Below, piece after piece: positions 35,069 through 43,900 of a DNA stretch of 64,000 nucleotides (within the stretch, counting starts at the first letter, position 1; each line of letters opens with the position of its first letter). This DNA is from Peribacillus simplex (GTDB taxonomy: Bacteria > Bacillota > Bacilli > Bacillales > DSM-1321). The notes beneath the pieces were generated by a model. That model ran no database searches. It had not been told where the DNA came from and saw only the letters and a program-made list of their open reading frames with translations. The DNA lies in NCBI RefSeq assembly GCF_900156045.1, contig NZ_FTMX01000005.1:434001-498000 (forward strand), in the 5' to 3' direction. Both the position numbers and the translations under genes were made by a program.

Positions 35069-35510
35069 TTAGGATTTGCTGTTATGTTCCATAATTATTA
35101 CGACACTACCCTTCTTGTGTCCATTCTCTCCATATGTATGGGCCTAAACTATTTCTTACAACGCATACTATCTGTCAATGACCACTTTTAACTTCCCCAC
35201 TTCAACAAGTTCATTGAGGATGTTTAGAGCTTCGGGAGTTTCAGGTGAATTTTGACTCAATATCAGCTTCTTGCTGGTTGTCAATTTAGTCCATAGCATT
35301 CGAACACAGGTACAGGTACGGTGACATTTAGATAGGTTCCGTCCTTCTTCAGCGAAATCATACAAGCTGAAAACGGACTCTTTTTTACCGCTTCCAAATA
35401 ACATCATAAGACTCAACTTCCCCAGATAACTTCATGCCCAATATGGATTCTTCGGCATCATGCCATAATAATCGCATCACCCGCATGATTTCGGCCGACA
35501 AGAATTTTTA
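35069..35510 (-). pseudogene. Zinc-type alcohol dehydrogenase / quinone oxidoreductase remnant
   Basis: Translation of the minus strand gives fragments of one enzyme in different frames. ILGMKLSGEVES (around 35440) belongs to the N-terminal GroES-like domain. LILSQNSPETPEALNILNELVEVG followed by KLKVVIDR is the C-terminal region, ending at an in-frame stop where the family continues Tyr-Pro-Leu. AYTYGENGHKKGSVVI, further on, is the normal C terminus. Most of the NAD-binding domain is missing. An 82-codon open piece (35168-35416) is part of this and is not a gene in its own right. Confidence 0.7.
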
Positions 35511-35561
35511 ATGAAGTTTTCCCCCACTTTATATTCCCCCTTCAATTCCTATTATTAGAAG

Positions 35562-35590
35562 AAAAAAACCCATTCGTATCGAATGGATTT
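35562..35590. terminator. Intrinsic terminator-like hairpin
   Basis: 7-bp stem CCATTCG / CGAATGG with a TAT loop, preceded by seven A (seven T on the minus strand). It lies 250 bases downstream of the DUF1360 gene on its strand; the stretch between shows no gene. Confidence 0.6.
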
Positions 35591-35839
35591 TAATCAATGT
35601 TTTGCTTCCCTGATGCTTAACAATAGAATTTAATGCCACCTTCGTACTTGCTATCATCAATATACAACACCGTCCAAGCTGTCTAAACTTTAACCTAAGA
35701 ATATTAGCCTCTCTGTCTATAAAGCACTTTTATGATGATCCGCATATAATTAGTCTGAATAACTATTCGCTAATCAAATTACATAAAGTTCATTATGCTT
35801 TTCTTTGTCTGCGCCTACACGATTAGGGAAAATGCACGT

Positions 35840-36178
35840 TCATACTTTAGATTCGATAAAAGCAGCAGCCCCCGCAACAGCTAAGACCAATAAGATTGGA
35901 AAAGCAGCAGGAAAATGATAATAAGTAAGTACAGTAATGAGGGAACACCAAAACCCTACACACCAATAACAACTTAAAAGCGAACCTATGAAATAACGAA
36001 GTCCAGATCCTTTTATTTCAATGATTTCCTCCAGTTGTCCAGAGGCATTTTCTTGGATGGTGGCAGTCAAGAAAGGTTTTCTGATGAATGAAGTGATTTC
36101 GTCAAATACAATTAAATGAGTTAAACGGAAGGTCGCCAATATTAATATAATAAAATCAAGCCACTCAATAGCAAACAC
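35840..36178 (-). CDS. DUF1360 membrane protein
   Basis: 112-residue membrane protein. It has a hydrophobic N-terminal helix followed by ATFRLTHLIVFDEIT, then a central hydrophilic loop, and a LLSCYWCVGFWCS motif with paired Cys typical of DUF1360 proteins found in Bacillus spore formers. Two to three membrane segments are predicted. The start is GTG 36178 with GGAGG 7 bases upstream. It is divergent from the Cys-rich surface-type gene. Function unknown; association with sporulation is inferred from family and neighbourhood. Confidence 0.8.
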   Translation of the reverse strand: MFAIEWLDFIILILATFRLTHLIVFDEITSFIRKPFLTATIQENASGQLEEIIEIKGSGLRYFIGSLLSCYWCVGFWCSLITVLTYYHFPAAFPILLVLAVAGAAAFIESKV

Positions 36179-36288
36179 CTATTCACCTCCTAATCTTTCT
36201 ATTAATATTTTATGATTTGAATTTAGATTATATAAATATACATTTATAAATCCCGAAATTTTATTAGCCCATTTTCTAAGAAAAATGT

Positions 36289-36316
36289 ACCCATAAAAAG
36301 ATATCCCCATAGTATG
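36289..36316 (+). promoter_or_regulatory. SigK-like late sporulation promoter
   Basis: ACC (36289-36291), a 16-base spacer and CATAGTATG (36308-36316) resemble the mother-cell SigK promoter (AC, 16-17 bases, CATAnnnTA). The last position deviates. It lies 42 bases upstream of the surface-protein start. Confidence 0.42.
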
Positions 36317-36357
36317 TTAATGTGTTCAAAACCTGATACTGAAGGGAAAGATGTTTG

Positions 36358-37512
36358 ATGAAAAAAAGGAACGTCAAATCTATTCAGGGCCGACAAGTGG
36401 TACCGAACCCCATCGGACCTGAATGTATTCGTGTTACAAAAGTATATGACTGGGTTGTTCTAACAAATCGTGATCGCAATAAAGTTCAAATACCTGAGGA
36501 ATGCTTTGCAGCAATTGAAGATGCACGCCATGAAGGTAACACAATAACAGCTACTTGTTCGGAAGTAGTTGGTTCACGAAGCTGTGATTTTATCGGATCC
36601 ACTCCAGCAAATATTCCTAGTGTTCCAGGGGCCCAAATTGTTTCCCTTGCCTTCCATGTCCATATCCGGGTTCAATTCTTTTGCAATGGAGAACCACTCC
36701 CAGGGTGTAATTTCGTAGTACCTGTTAGTTTCATGGATGAAGTAATCCTATGTTTCCCAGAGGGAACAGAAATCAACTGTAATATTTTCGATGTTCAATG
36801 TACAGTTGTTTTAAATCAAATGCTTGGAGATATGGTTGTACTTGATGTGACCATGTGTAAAGATGTTCAAGTCGAGGCTGAGGTTAAGCTAGAGGTCGAG
36901 GCTAAGTTCTGTGGACCGCGTCCTGTCATTCCAATTGAAGAAGATGGGTTCGTGTGCCCAACACCACGATTCCCTCAACAATGCCCAACCTTCTTCCCGA
37001 CATTGAACTGTGACTGCCAAGGTGCAGCAGAATTCAATGGCGAAGCATCCATCCTTGTATTTGAGGACGGTCTAGGTGGTCCTACAACAGGAAACTTAGA
37101 TTTGACTGCCCTAGTTTGTGACCAATGTACCCTTTCTGGTAGCAGGATTCAAGTTACCTTCATCGATACATTAGGACCTACTCCTACTCCTACTCCAACT
37201 GGCACCCCGGATGCTGATATTGACCAAAGCTTCACGTTCACAGCCAATGACTTTAACCAGCCAACATGTGCTACAAACGCTGCTGGAGTAGTAACTGGGC
37301 TTACTGTAACTGGAACGGGTATTATAACACCAGCAGGAGGTGTACCAGAAAACGCGACATTCACACTTATTCTAAATGATTCTGATCCTCTTGGAGATAC
37401 TGCTTCACTGTCTATATTGAGTCCATCTTTATCCGTCACTATTTCTCTGACAGAAGTAGCTAATCCTGGATTAGAGGTTGAAGTAGGAGATTGCGATCGT
37501 TTTCCTGTATAA
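36358..37512 (+). CDS. Cys-rich probable spore-surface protein
   Basis: 384-residue protein without a signal peptide or membrane segment. Residues about 15-190 form a Cys-containing beta-rich domain that starts CIRVTKVYDWVVLTNRDRN, a look shared with Bacillus exosporium and coat proteins. A second Cys-rich stretch (about 205-265) follows, then a PTPTPTPTGTP linker (about 273-283) and a C-terminal beta domain of about 100 residues with no further homology recognised. ATG 36358 is chosen over TTG 36355; a GAAGGG site is upstream. A SigK-like promoter precedes it and a strong terminator follows, so it is monocistronic. It is probably assembled on the spore by the mother cell (inference). Confidence 0.65.
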   Translation: MKKRNVKSIQGRQVVPNPIGPECIRVTKVYDWVVLTNRDRNKVQIPEECFAAIEDARHEGNTITATCSEVVGSRSCDFIGSTPANIPSVPGAQIVSLAFHVHIRVQFFCNGEPLPGCNFVVPVSFMDEVILCFPEGTEINCNIFDVQCTVVLNQMLGDMVVLDVTMCKDVQVEAEVKLEVEAKFCGPRPVIPIEEDGFVCPTPRFPQQCPTFFPTLNCDCQGAAEFNGEASILVFEDGLGGPTTGNLDLTALVCDQCTLSGSRIQVTFIDTLGPTPTPTPTGTPDADIDQSFTFTANDFNQPTCATNAAGVVTGLTVTGTGIITPAGGVPENATFTLILNDSDPLGDTASLSILSPSLSVTISLTEVANPGLEVEVGDCDRFPV

Positions 37513-37553
37513 AAAAAAAACCCGAGGGATGTTACTCTCTCGGTTTTTTTTTT
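37511..37553 (+). terminator. Terminator after the surface-protein gene
   Basis: 8-bp stem (37522-37529 with 37536-37543, one G-U pair) preceded by ten A and followed by ten T; it begins within one base of the stop codon. Confidence 0.9.
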
Positions 37554-37693
37554 GGAAAATCTGATGCCATTATTTACTTCATCAATTAATAAATGTATCC
37601 AGGATTTTAGGCGACCCATTTCTTAATTATTAGGTTACATAAGGATTCATGTTTTCATATTTATAGAGCATACCTATAAAAGGAGAGAATAAA

Positions 37694-37840
37694 ATGGCAT
37701 CTGATAAGCTAAGACGCAAAGTAAGAAGAAAATTAGGAATTTCCAACCTGCAACCCGCTCACATACAACAACCAAGCACTCCCTCTACCCTTCAGGTTCG
37801 GCCAGTACGAGCAAAAGGTTGCTGTGGAAAAAACAAATGA
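37694..37840 (+). CDS. Small basic peptide with C-terminal Cys-Cys
   Basis: 48 codons starting at ATG 37694 behind AAAAGGAG with a 7-base spacer. The product begins MASDKLRRKVRRKLG (very basic), has a Gln/Pro/Ser/Thr-rich middle and ends RAKGCCGKNK. Its last 17 bases overlap the start of the JAMM protease gene, so translation is probably coupled. No known family is recognised. The good ribosome site, the overlap and the ordered composition argue that it is real. The Cys-Cys tail could be a crosslinking, lipidation or processing site (speculation). Confidence 0.6.
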   Translation: MASDKLRRKVRRKLGISNLQPAHIQQPSTPSTLQVRPVRAKGCCGKNK

Positions 37841-38258
37841 TCTAAGTATAACAACCGGTACTTTTTCCATCACTAATCAAGTTAGGCAAAAATTGATTTC
37901 TCATTGCAATCGAGAACTTCCTTATGAAGCCTGTGGACTGCTTTCAGGGGAAAATGGAGTAGCAGAAACAATTTGGCCAATGGAAAATGTCAATAGGAGC
38001 TCCTATTCCTACTCGATGGATTTAGATCAAATTCGTCATGTATTTGAACTTATCGATAGGAGGAATGAAGATTTGATTGGCATCTACCATTCCCACCCAA
38101 CGGATAGTGCTTATCCGTCAGAAGGAGATATTTCCTTAAATAACTACCCAGAGGTAGCCCACCTTATAATTTCGTTTGCAAATTCGACCCCTGATATAAA
38201 ATGTTTCCAACTAACAGGAAAAAACGTCTTTCCGATACAATTAAAATTCGTTAACTGA
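37824..38258 (+). CDS. JAMM/MPN+ metalloprotease (M67-type)
   Basis: 144-residue stand-alone JAMM domain. The zinc site is complete: Glu35 (LPYEACGLLSG), His89 and His91 (YHSHP), seven residues, then Ser99 and Asp102 (SEGD). Bacterial members cleave after glycines of ubiquitin-like proteins or act on sulfur-carrier fusions; archaeal members are desampylases. No ubiquitin-like, E1/ThiF or sulfur-carrier gene is nearby. Instead the start (GTG 37824) lies inside the end of a gene for a 48-residue peptide ending in Gly-Cys-Cys-Gly. Fold and zinc residues are certain; the substrate is unknown. Confidence 0.88.
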   Translation: MEKTNDLSITTGTFSITNQVRQKLISHCNRELPYEACGLLSGENGVAETIWPMENVNRSSYSYSMDLDQIRHVFELIDRRNEDLIGIYHSHPTDSAYPSEGDISLNNYPEVAHLIISFANSTPDIKCFQLTGKNVFPIQLKFVN

Positions 38259-38273
38259 AATTAGTGTAAATAG

Positions 38274-38326
38274 ATACTCGCACCTCATCCTTATGAATTA
38301 AAGGTTGAATCTGCGAGTATTATTTT
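38274..38326. terminator. Bidirectional terminator
   Basis: 9-bp stem ATACTCGCA / TGCGAGTAT (38274-38282 and 38312-38320) with a 29-base loop and TATTTTAT after it. It lies between the convergent JAMM and GT-D genes. Confidence 0.6.
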
Positions 38327-38372
38327 ATATTTATTTCCCTACAACGATTACATTTATTTCTTGTTTTCCTAT

Positions 38373-39119
38373 TTAGGAAAACTGATCATTCCACTTTTTT
38401 ACTAGGTCAGAGTGTTTGTATTCTTTTCCGTCAAGAATCATATCAAGGGCATGCCCGAAATCAATGGCAACCTTCTGGGTCAATTTTGCAATTCTTGGAG
38501 CTAAAATGGTTGCCGGAATCCCGGCAGAAATTAACGCCATTTCCCATTCCTGATTAGACTGTAGTTCATTTTGTACTCCACTTAATTCTGCATATCCATT
38601 TAACTCTATACTGCCAGTAATTTGTACGCCTTTTTCTTTAAAAACGATTTCTGCTTCTTTTGAACGGCGTCCAACAAGAAATACCTTCTTATTACTCAGC
38701 CATGGCCATAATGTACCCTCGTCCAAGAGTATCTGCATGATCCAAGCACAACAAGCTTTCGAAGGCATGAACTTCAGTTGTTTAAGTACATTTCGAGTTT
38801 GTTTTGCCCAAGGATCCAATCTCCAAGGAGCTATCAAACCAGCTATGTCTGTATCCCGTAATGACCTGACCAATTCCCTCCTAATTATTTCTGGGGAATC
38901 GGATGCGCCCGCATAAGATTCATACCGTTTAAACTCCTGAACTAATAATCCATTGGCTGGCCAGCTTAAATAGCTTATTTCACCTATTCCAAAACGGGCA
39001 AGAGAAAAGCCATTATTCTGTTTTATCGCTTGGTCCAATAATTTTATCACTTTCATATTATCTAAAAAGTATTTCTCAAAGTGATAATCCCCTTCAACCA
39101 ACCCACTTCCACCCCCCAT
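38373..39119 (-). CDS. GT-D fold glycosyltransferase
   Basis: 248-residue protein of the GT-D (DUF1792-type) glycosyltransferase group. The nucleotide-sugar-binding motif near residue 40 reads FSLARFGIGEISYL, where RFGDGE is usual (Asp replaced by Ile). Later blocks VFLVGRRSKEAEIVF and ALISAGIPATILAPRIA fit the Rossmann-like core. It would transfer a sugar onto a glycan or protein in the cytoplasm. The start codon is uncertain: ATG 39119 has GAAGGG 14 bases away. It is 24 bases downstream of the 413-residue gene and probably in one operon with it. Confidence 0.72.
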   Translation of the reverse strand: MGGGSGLVEGDYHFEKYFLDNMKVIKLLDQAIKQNNGFSLARFGIGEISYLSWPANGLLVQEFKRYESYAGASDSPEIIRRELVRSLRDTDIAGLIAPWRLDPWAKQTRNVLKQLKFMPSKACCAWIMQILLDEGTLWPWLSNKKVFLVGRRSKEAEIVFKEKGVQITGSIELNGYAELSGVQNELQSNQEWEMALISAGIPATILAPRIAKLTQKVAIDFGHALDMILDGKEYKHSDLVKKWNDQFS

Positions 39120-39142
39120 ATGTTGCCATTTACCCTTCTACT

Positions 39143-40384
39143 TTATTGTTTCTTCGTTAATAATAAGGAAATTTGATTACTTGAACTGATTTCCAGATCT
39201 TGTTCTTTAAAAAACACAAAAGCTTCTACACGAATATTGCTGTTTTCTACAGGTTGAAGGACGCTTATTTGTAAGTTAGTTAAAGATTCTATTTGTCTAG
39301 GGTTAATATTTTTTGATTCAATTGGACATATCCAGGTTTCTCCCTTCTCCATTTCCTCAAACCATTCATCATTCATATATTTCCACCCTTTTGTTTCTTC
39401 ATTTTTCATTACCCCCATCGTTTCGGCAACATTCGGCGGCAATATTTGCCCGGATATTTTTATACTTTCTGAAGGGGTGGAACGCAGACAGATAACTGGA
39501 TTCCGCAAAACTTCCGTACCTATATTTTTAATATGAAGATTTCCAATAAGCTTGATTTTGTTACGCTCTTCAAGTTCTTCAATAAAAATATGATAATCTA
39601 AAAACACTTCTGCTTCTTTTCTTTTATTAATAGTTGGTTTCTTTAATAAAAACTTTTTCTTTTCTGGTAACCTTTTTTCTTTTTGTATGGCAGGCTCTAA
39701 ATTTAGCCCAGTATTTCCAGAATGAACAAACATGTTTGAGAAAATTTCCATTGGAACTAATGACAAAACAGATAAAGGCGAACTTTCTTGAAATCTAGAT
39801 AATATTCCTATTGTTATGGACATCGCATATTTTTCACCAAGTTTTTCCCAAAAATCTTCATCAGCAATAACTGGATACATAATCTGTATGTTAATAAAAG
39901 GGTTATTTGCGCCTCTAACTATCTCATTAGATTTAAATTTTGTTCCAGTTCTTCTACATTCATAATGAAAAATATCCAATAACTTTTTATTAGTTGATTT
40001 TGAATTATGAATCAATTCAAGAATGGGCTCTTTTATTACTGGAATTTCAAAGAGTGAAAAATACACATGAAAATCTGCCTTTTCTGTTTCCTTCTTTTCA
40101 TCTATAAGAATCACCTTTGCCCCACATGCAGAAAGGAATGTTTGAATATACTCCAGCACCTTCCTTTCTTGAAGGTGCTTTCTAAAGGTGTTATGTGTAA
40201 CATCATAATCGGAAGAAAGTACAATTCTTTTACCATGCAAAGCAGAACATAATTGTACTTTCTGATTTTCAGTATCTGGATGCACATCAAATCCCATTTC
40301 CCTAAAAAGAAAAGTAAATGCCGGGAGAGACTCATAAGGTATGGTTCCTGCCTCCTTATCGCCAACTTCTACTCTAAAATCCAT
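39143..40384 (-). CDS. Unrecognised 413-residue protein
   Basis: No family is recognised with confidence. Residues about 48-115 (GKRIVLSSDYD, LQERKVLEYIQTFLSACGAKVILID) faintly recall the start of an amidase_3 (cell-wall amidase) fold, but the expected zinc His and Glu are not evident. The middle (about 210-260) is basic and linker-like. The C-terminal about 150 residues look like a beta-sandwich (LIGNLHIKNIGTEVLRNPVICLR). There is no signal peptide. The start is ATG 40384 behind a GGGGGATCC-type site. It is encoded just before the GT-D glycosyltransferase and divergent from the giant coiled-coil gene, so a role in the same surface structure is plausible but unproven. Confidence 0.6.
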   Translation of the reverse strand: MDFRVEVGDKEAGTIPYESLPAFTFLFREMGFDVHPDTENQKVQLCSALHGKRIVLSSDYDVTHNTFRKHLQERKVLEYIQTFLSACGAKVILIDEKKETEKADFHVYFSLFEIPVIKEPILELIHNSKSTNKKLLDIFHYECRRTGTKFKSNEIVRGANNPFINIQIMYPVIADEDFWEKLGEKYAMSITIGILSRFQESSPLSVLSLVPMEIFSNMFVHSGNTGLNLEPAIQKEKRLPEKKKFLLKKPTINKRKEAEVFLDYHIFIEELEERNKIKLIGNLHIKNIGTEVLRNPVICLRSTPSESIKISGQILPPNVAETMGVMKNEETKGWKYMNDEWFEEMEKGETWICPIESKNINPRQIESLTNLQISVLQPVENSNIRVEAFVFFKEQDLEISSSNQISLLLTKKQ

Positions 40385-40961
40385 TAATGGATCCCCCTTT
40401 ATGTTAATCCAGGTACAGATTTGATTTTCAAAAGGATAAAATAATACCGTGCGGCTTGTTTCATCATAACCCTTATATCACTCAATATTAATGATATGTA
40501 AGAGTAATGAAGAAATGATAAAGAATAAACTTAGCGGTCTTCAATTTTTTGTGAAATTGTGAGAGCACTAAAGATAATAAATATAATCACCAATTTGAAA
40601 TACGGTACATATAACTATTATGGAATCATTTAGGGAATCGGTTTTTGATTAAAACCCGTCAAATGAAGATTTATTAATTGAAATTCAAGATTTTCGGTCA
40701 AGGTGATAAATTTATGAGGAGGAATTTACTTTTGTCTACATGCCCATGCATGATTTGGATATCGCTGCATTCCTTATCACGAAGAAACACCAACAATCTC
40801 ACGAACGAGTACTCCATCTTAAGTTTCCACACCCATAAAAATCTTGATAAACATCTCCGCATAGGAACTTCTTGGTCATTTACAGTAGCTGAATCTCATC
40901 TTCCTGTCTAATTGAGATTGCAGCCTGTTCACACGTGATCAAAAATAAGGAGTGGTTATTT
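40385..40961. other. Gene-free stretch before the coiled-coil gene
   Basis: 577 A+T-rich bases between divergent genes. A 77-codon open frame at 40678-40911 lacks a clear ribosome site and family features and is not called. Promoters of both flanking genes must be here, but no convincing sporulation or vegetative promoter was found by eye. Confidence 0.4.
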
Positions 40962-43900
40962 TTGTATACAGATGATGAAAGAGCCAATGAAATACAAAAA
41001 AGTAAATTGAATAAAATAACTCCAGTACAACTTCAGCAAATGATCATTCACCTTAGATCTGAACTTTCCCTATACAAATCAAAAGTTAATGAATACGAAG
41101 TGGATTATAGTAAAAAGAAAATAAGAAAGTTAATAAAACACAATGAAGAAATGATAAATGAACAAAGAACATTTAAAGAACTAATCAATCGGAAGGAAAA
41201 TGAACGAAAGAATGCAGAAACCAAGGTTCAGAAATTAGAAGACGAAATAAAGAAATGTAAGACCGAACTACAGTACATTAAAGGAACCAAAACAAACGAC
41301 GAAAAGAACAAAAATGATATAAAAACTCTTGGAGATAAAAATAAAATATTACAAAGGGAAATTGCTTCTCTGCAAAAGAAACTTCAAGATTATGAGTCTG
41401 CCCAAAAACAAAATGTAAAAGATGAGGATTTCAAAAAGTTCGGCGATGAAGGTTTTAAAAAAATGGCGGATGGGCTTTCAGAGGTGAAATCACTTCTTGC
41501 TCCAGTAAATAAAAAAATAACTAATTTGGATGTACAAAGCATTAATTTAGAGATTGAGAAATTAGTTGAAACAGTTTTGTTTTATTTTCAAGAGCAAAAT
41601 ACATTCAAAAAAGAAATTCAAGATTTAAAAGAAACCATTAATTCTCTCAACGAAAAAGAAATGAAATATAAAAATGAAATGAATCATCTTACTAAAACCA
41701 TAGATCTTTTATACGATCAAGAAAAGCAATATAAAGTGAAGATTAATAATTTAGAAAAAGCACTTTCAGATAAAGAAGAGCATCATAAACAAGATATTAA
41801 AAAATTCAAACATGAAATTGAAAATTACATTTCAAGGATCGGCCACCAATCGGAACAGGAAAGCCAAGATAAGGCGGACATTGAAAATTTAAAACAGATG
41901 ATTATGGATCTAAAGGAAAAAGAAAACTTCCATCAACAAGAAATCAATCAGTTAAATCAAACGATTAGCGATGTATCTGAACATGAGAGTAAATATAAAG
42001 TAGAGGTTGAAAATTTAGAGAAAGCCATGATCGAACTTACTGAAAAGGAAGAGCATCATAAACAAGTTATCGAAAACTTTAAACTTGAAATTGAAAACTA
42101 TACTCAAATGATCGACCACCTATCCGAACAGGATAGTCAATATTTGGTGGACATTGCAAATTTAGAACAGATGATTACCGATCTAAGGGAAAAAGAAAAA
42201 TACCAGCAACAAGAAATCGATCAGTTAAATCAAACGATTACCGTTGTATCTGATGAACAAGAAAATAAATATAAAGTAGAAATTGAAAATTTTGAAAAAG
42301 CTGTGATTGAACTTTCCGAAAAGGAAGAGCATCATAAACAAGTTATCGAAAACTTTAAACTTGAAATTGAAAATTATGTTATGACAATCGACCACCTATC
42401 CGAACAGGAAAGTCAATATAAGGCGGAAAATGAAAATTTAAAACAGATGATTATGGATCTAAAGGAAAAAGAAAACTTCCATCAACAAGAAATCGATCAG
42501 TTAAATCAAACGATTAGCCTTGTATCTGAACAAGAAAATAAATATATACTGGAGATTGAAAATTTAGAAAAATCCATGATCGAACTTTCCGAAAAGGAAA
42601 ATCATCATAAACAAAAAATTGAAAATTATACTCAAATAATCGGCCACCTATCCGAACAGGAAAGTCAATATAAGGTGGGCATTAGTAACTTAGAAAAAGC
42701 CATTAACCAACTTACCGAAAAAGAAGATCACTACAAGCTAGAAATTGATCAGTTAAATCAAACGATTACCGTTGTATCTGAAGAAAAAGAAAATAAATAT
42801 ATGTTGGAGATTGAAAGTTTAAAAAAAGCCATGATCGAACTTTCCGAAAAGGAAGAGCAGCAGAAACAAGTTATCGAAAACCTTAAACATGAAATTGAAC
42901 ATTATGTTCAAACGATCGACCACCTTTCGGAACAGAAAAGTCAATATAAGGCGGACATTGCAAATTTAGAACAGACGATTAACAATTTAAAGGAAAATGA
43001 AAATCAACATCAACAAGAAATCGATCAGTTAAATCAAAAGATTAGCATTGTATCTGAACAAGAAAATAAATATAAAGTGGAGATTGAAAGTTTAGAAAAA
43101 ACCATAATCGAGCTTTCCGAAAAGGAAGAGCAGCAGAAACAAGTCATCGAAAACTTTAGAAATGAAATTGAAAATTACACTCAAATGATCGACCACCTAT
43201 CCGAACAGGAAAGTCAATATAAGGTGGACATTGCAAATTTAGAACAGATGAATATAAATCTAAAGGAAAAAGAGAACTACCATCATCAAGAAATCGATCA
43301 GTTAAATCAATCGATTAGCGTTGTATCTGAACAAGAAAATAAATATAAACTGGAGATTGTAAGTTTAGAAAAAGCCATGATTGAACTTTCCGAAAAGGAA
43401 AACCATCATAAACAAGTTATCAAAAACTTTAAACAGGAAATTGAACATTATACTCAAACGATCGAACACCTATCGAAACAGGAAAGTCAATATAAAGTGA
43501 ACATTGAGAATTTGGAACAGATGATTACCGATCTAAATGAAAAAGAGAACTACCATCAGCAGGAAATCAATCAGTTAAATCAAACAATTAGCGTTGTATC
43601 CGAACAAGAAAATAAATATAAAGCAGAGATTAAAAATTTAGAAAAAGCTATGATCGAACTTTCCGAAAAGGAAGAGCAGCATAAACAAGTTATCGAAAAC
43701 TTTGAACATGAAATTAAAAATTATACTCAAACGATCGAACACTTATCGGAACAGGAAAGTCAATATAAGGTTGACATTGCAAGTTTAGAACAGATGATTA
43801 CAGATTTAAAGGAAAAAGAAAAATACCATCAGCAAGAAATCGATCAGTTAAATCAATCGATTAGCGTTGTATCTGAACAAGAAAATAAATATAAAGTGGA

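Noticed and set aside
35168-35416. 82-codon open frame as an independent small gene
   Set aside because: Its C-terminal half is clearly part of a quinone oxidoreductase, with further pieces of the same enzyme in other frames on both sides, so it is a pseudogene fragment.
37824-38258. JAMM gene as part of a ubiquitin-like conjugation or defence cluster
   Set aside because: No E1/ThiF, E2 or ubiquitin-like gene is found nearby; only the short overlapping peptide gene.
40678-40911. 77-codon open frame upstream of the coiled-coil gene
   Set aside because: No convincing ribosome site, no family features and unusual composition; left as intergenic.
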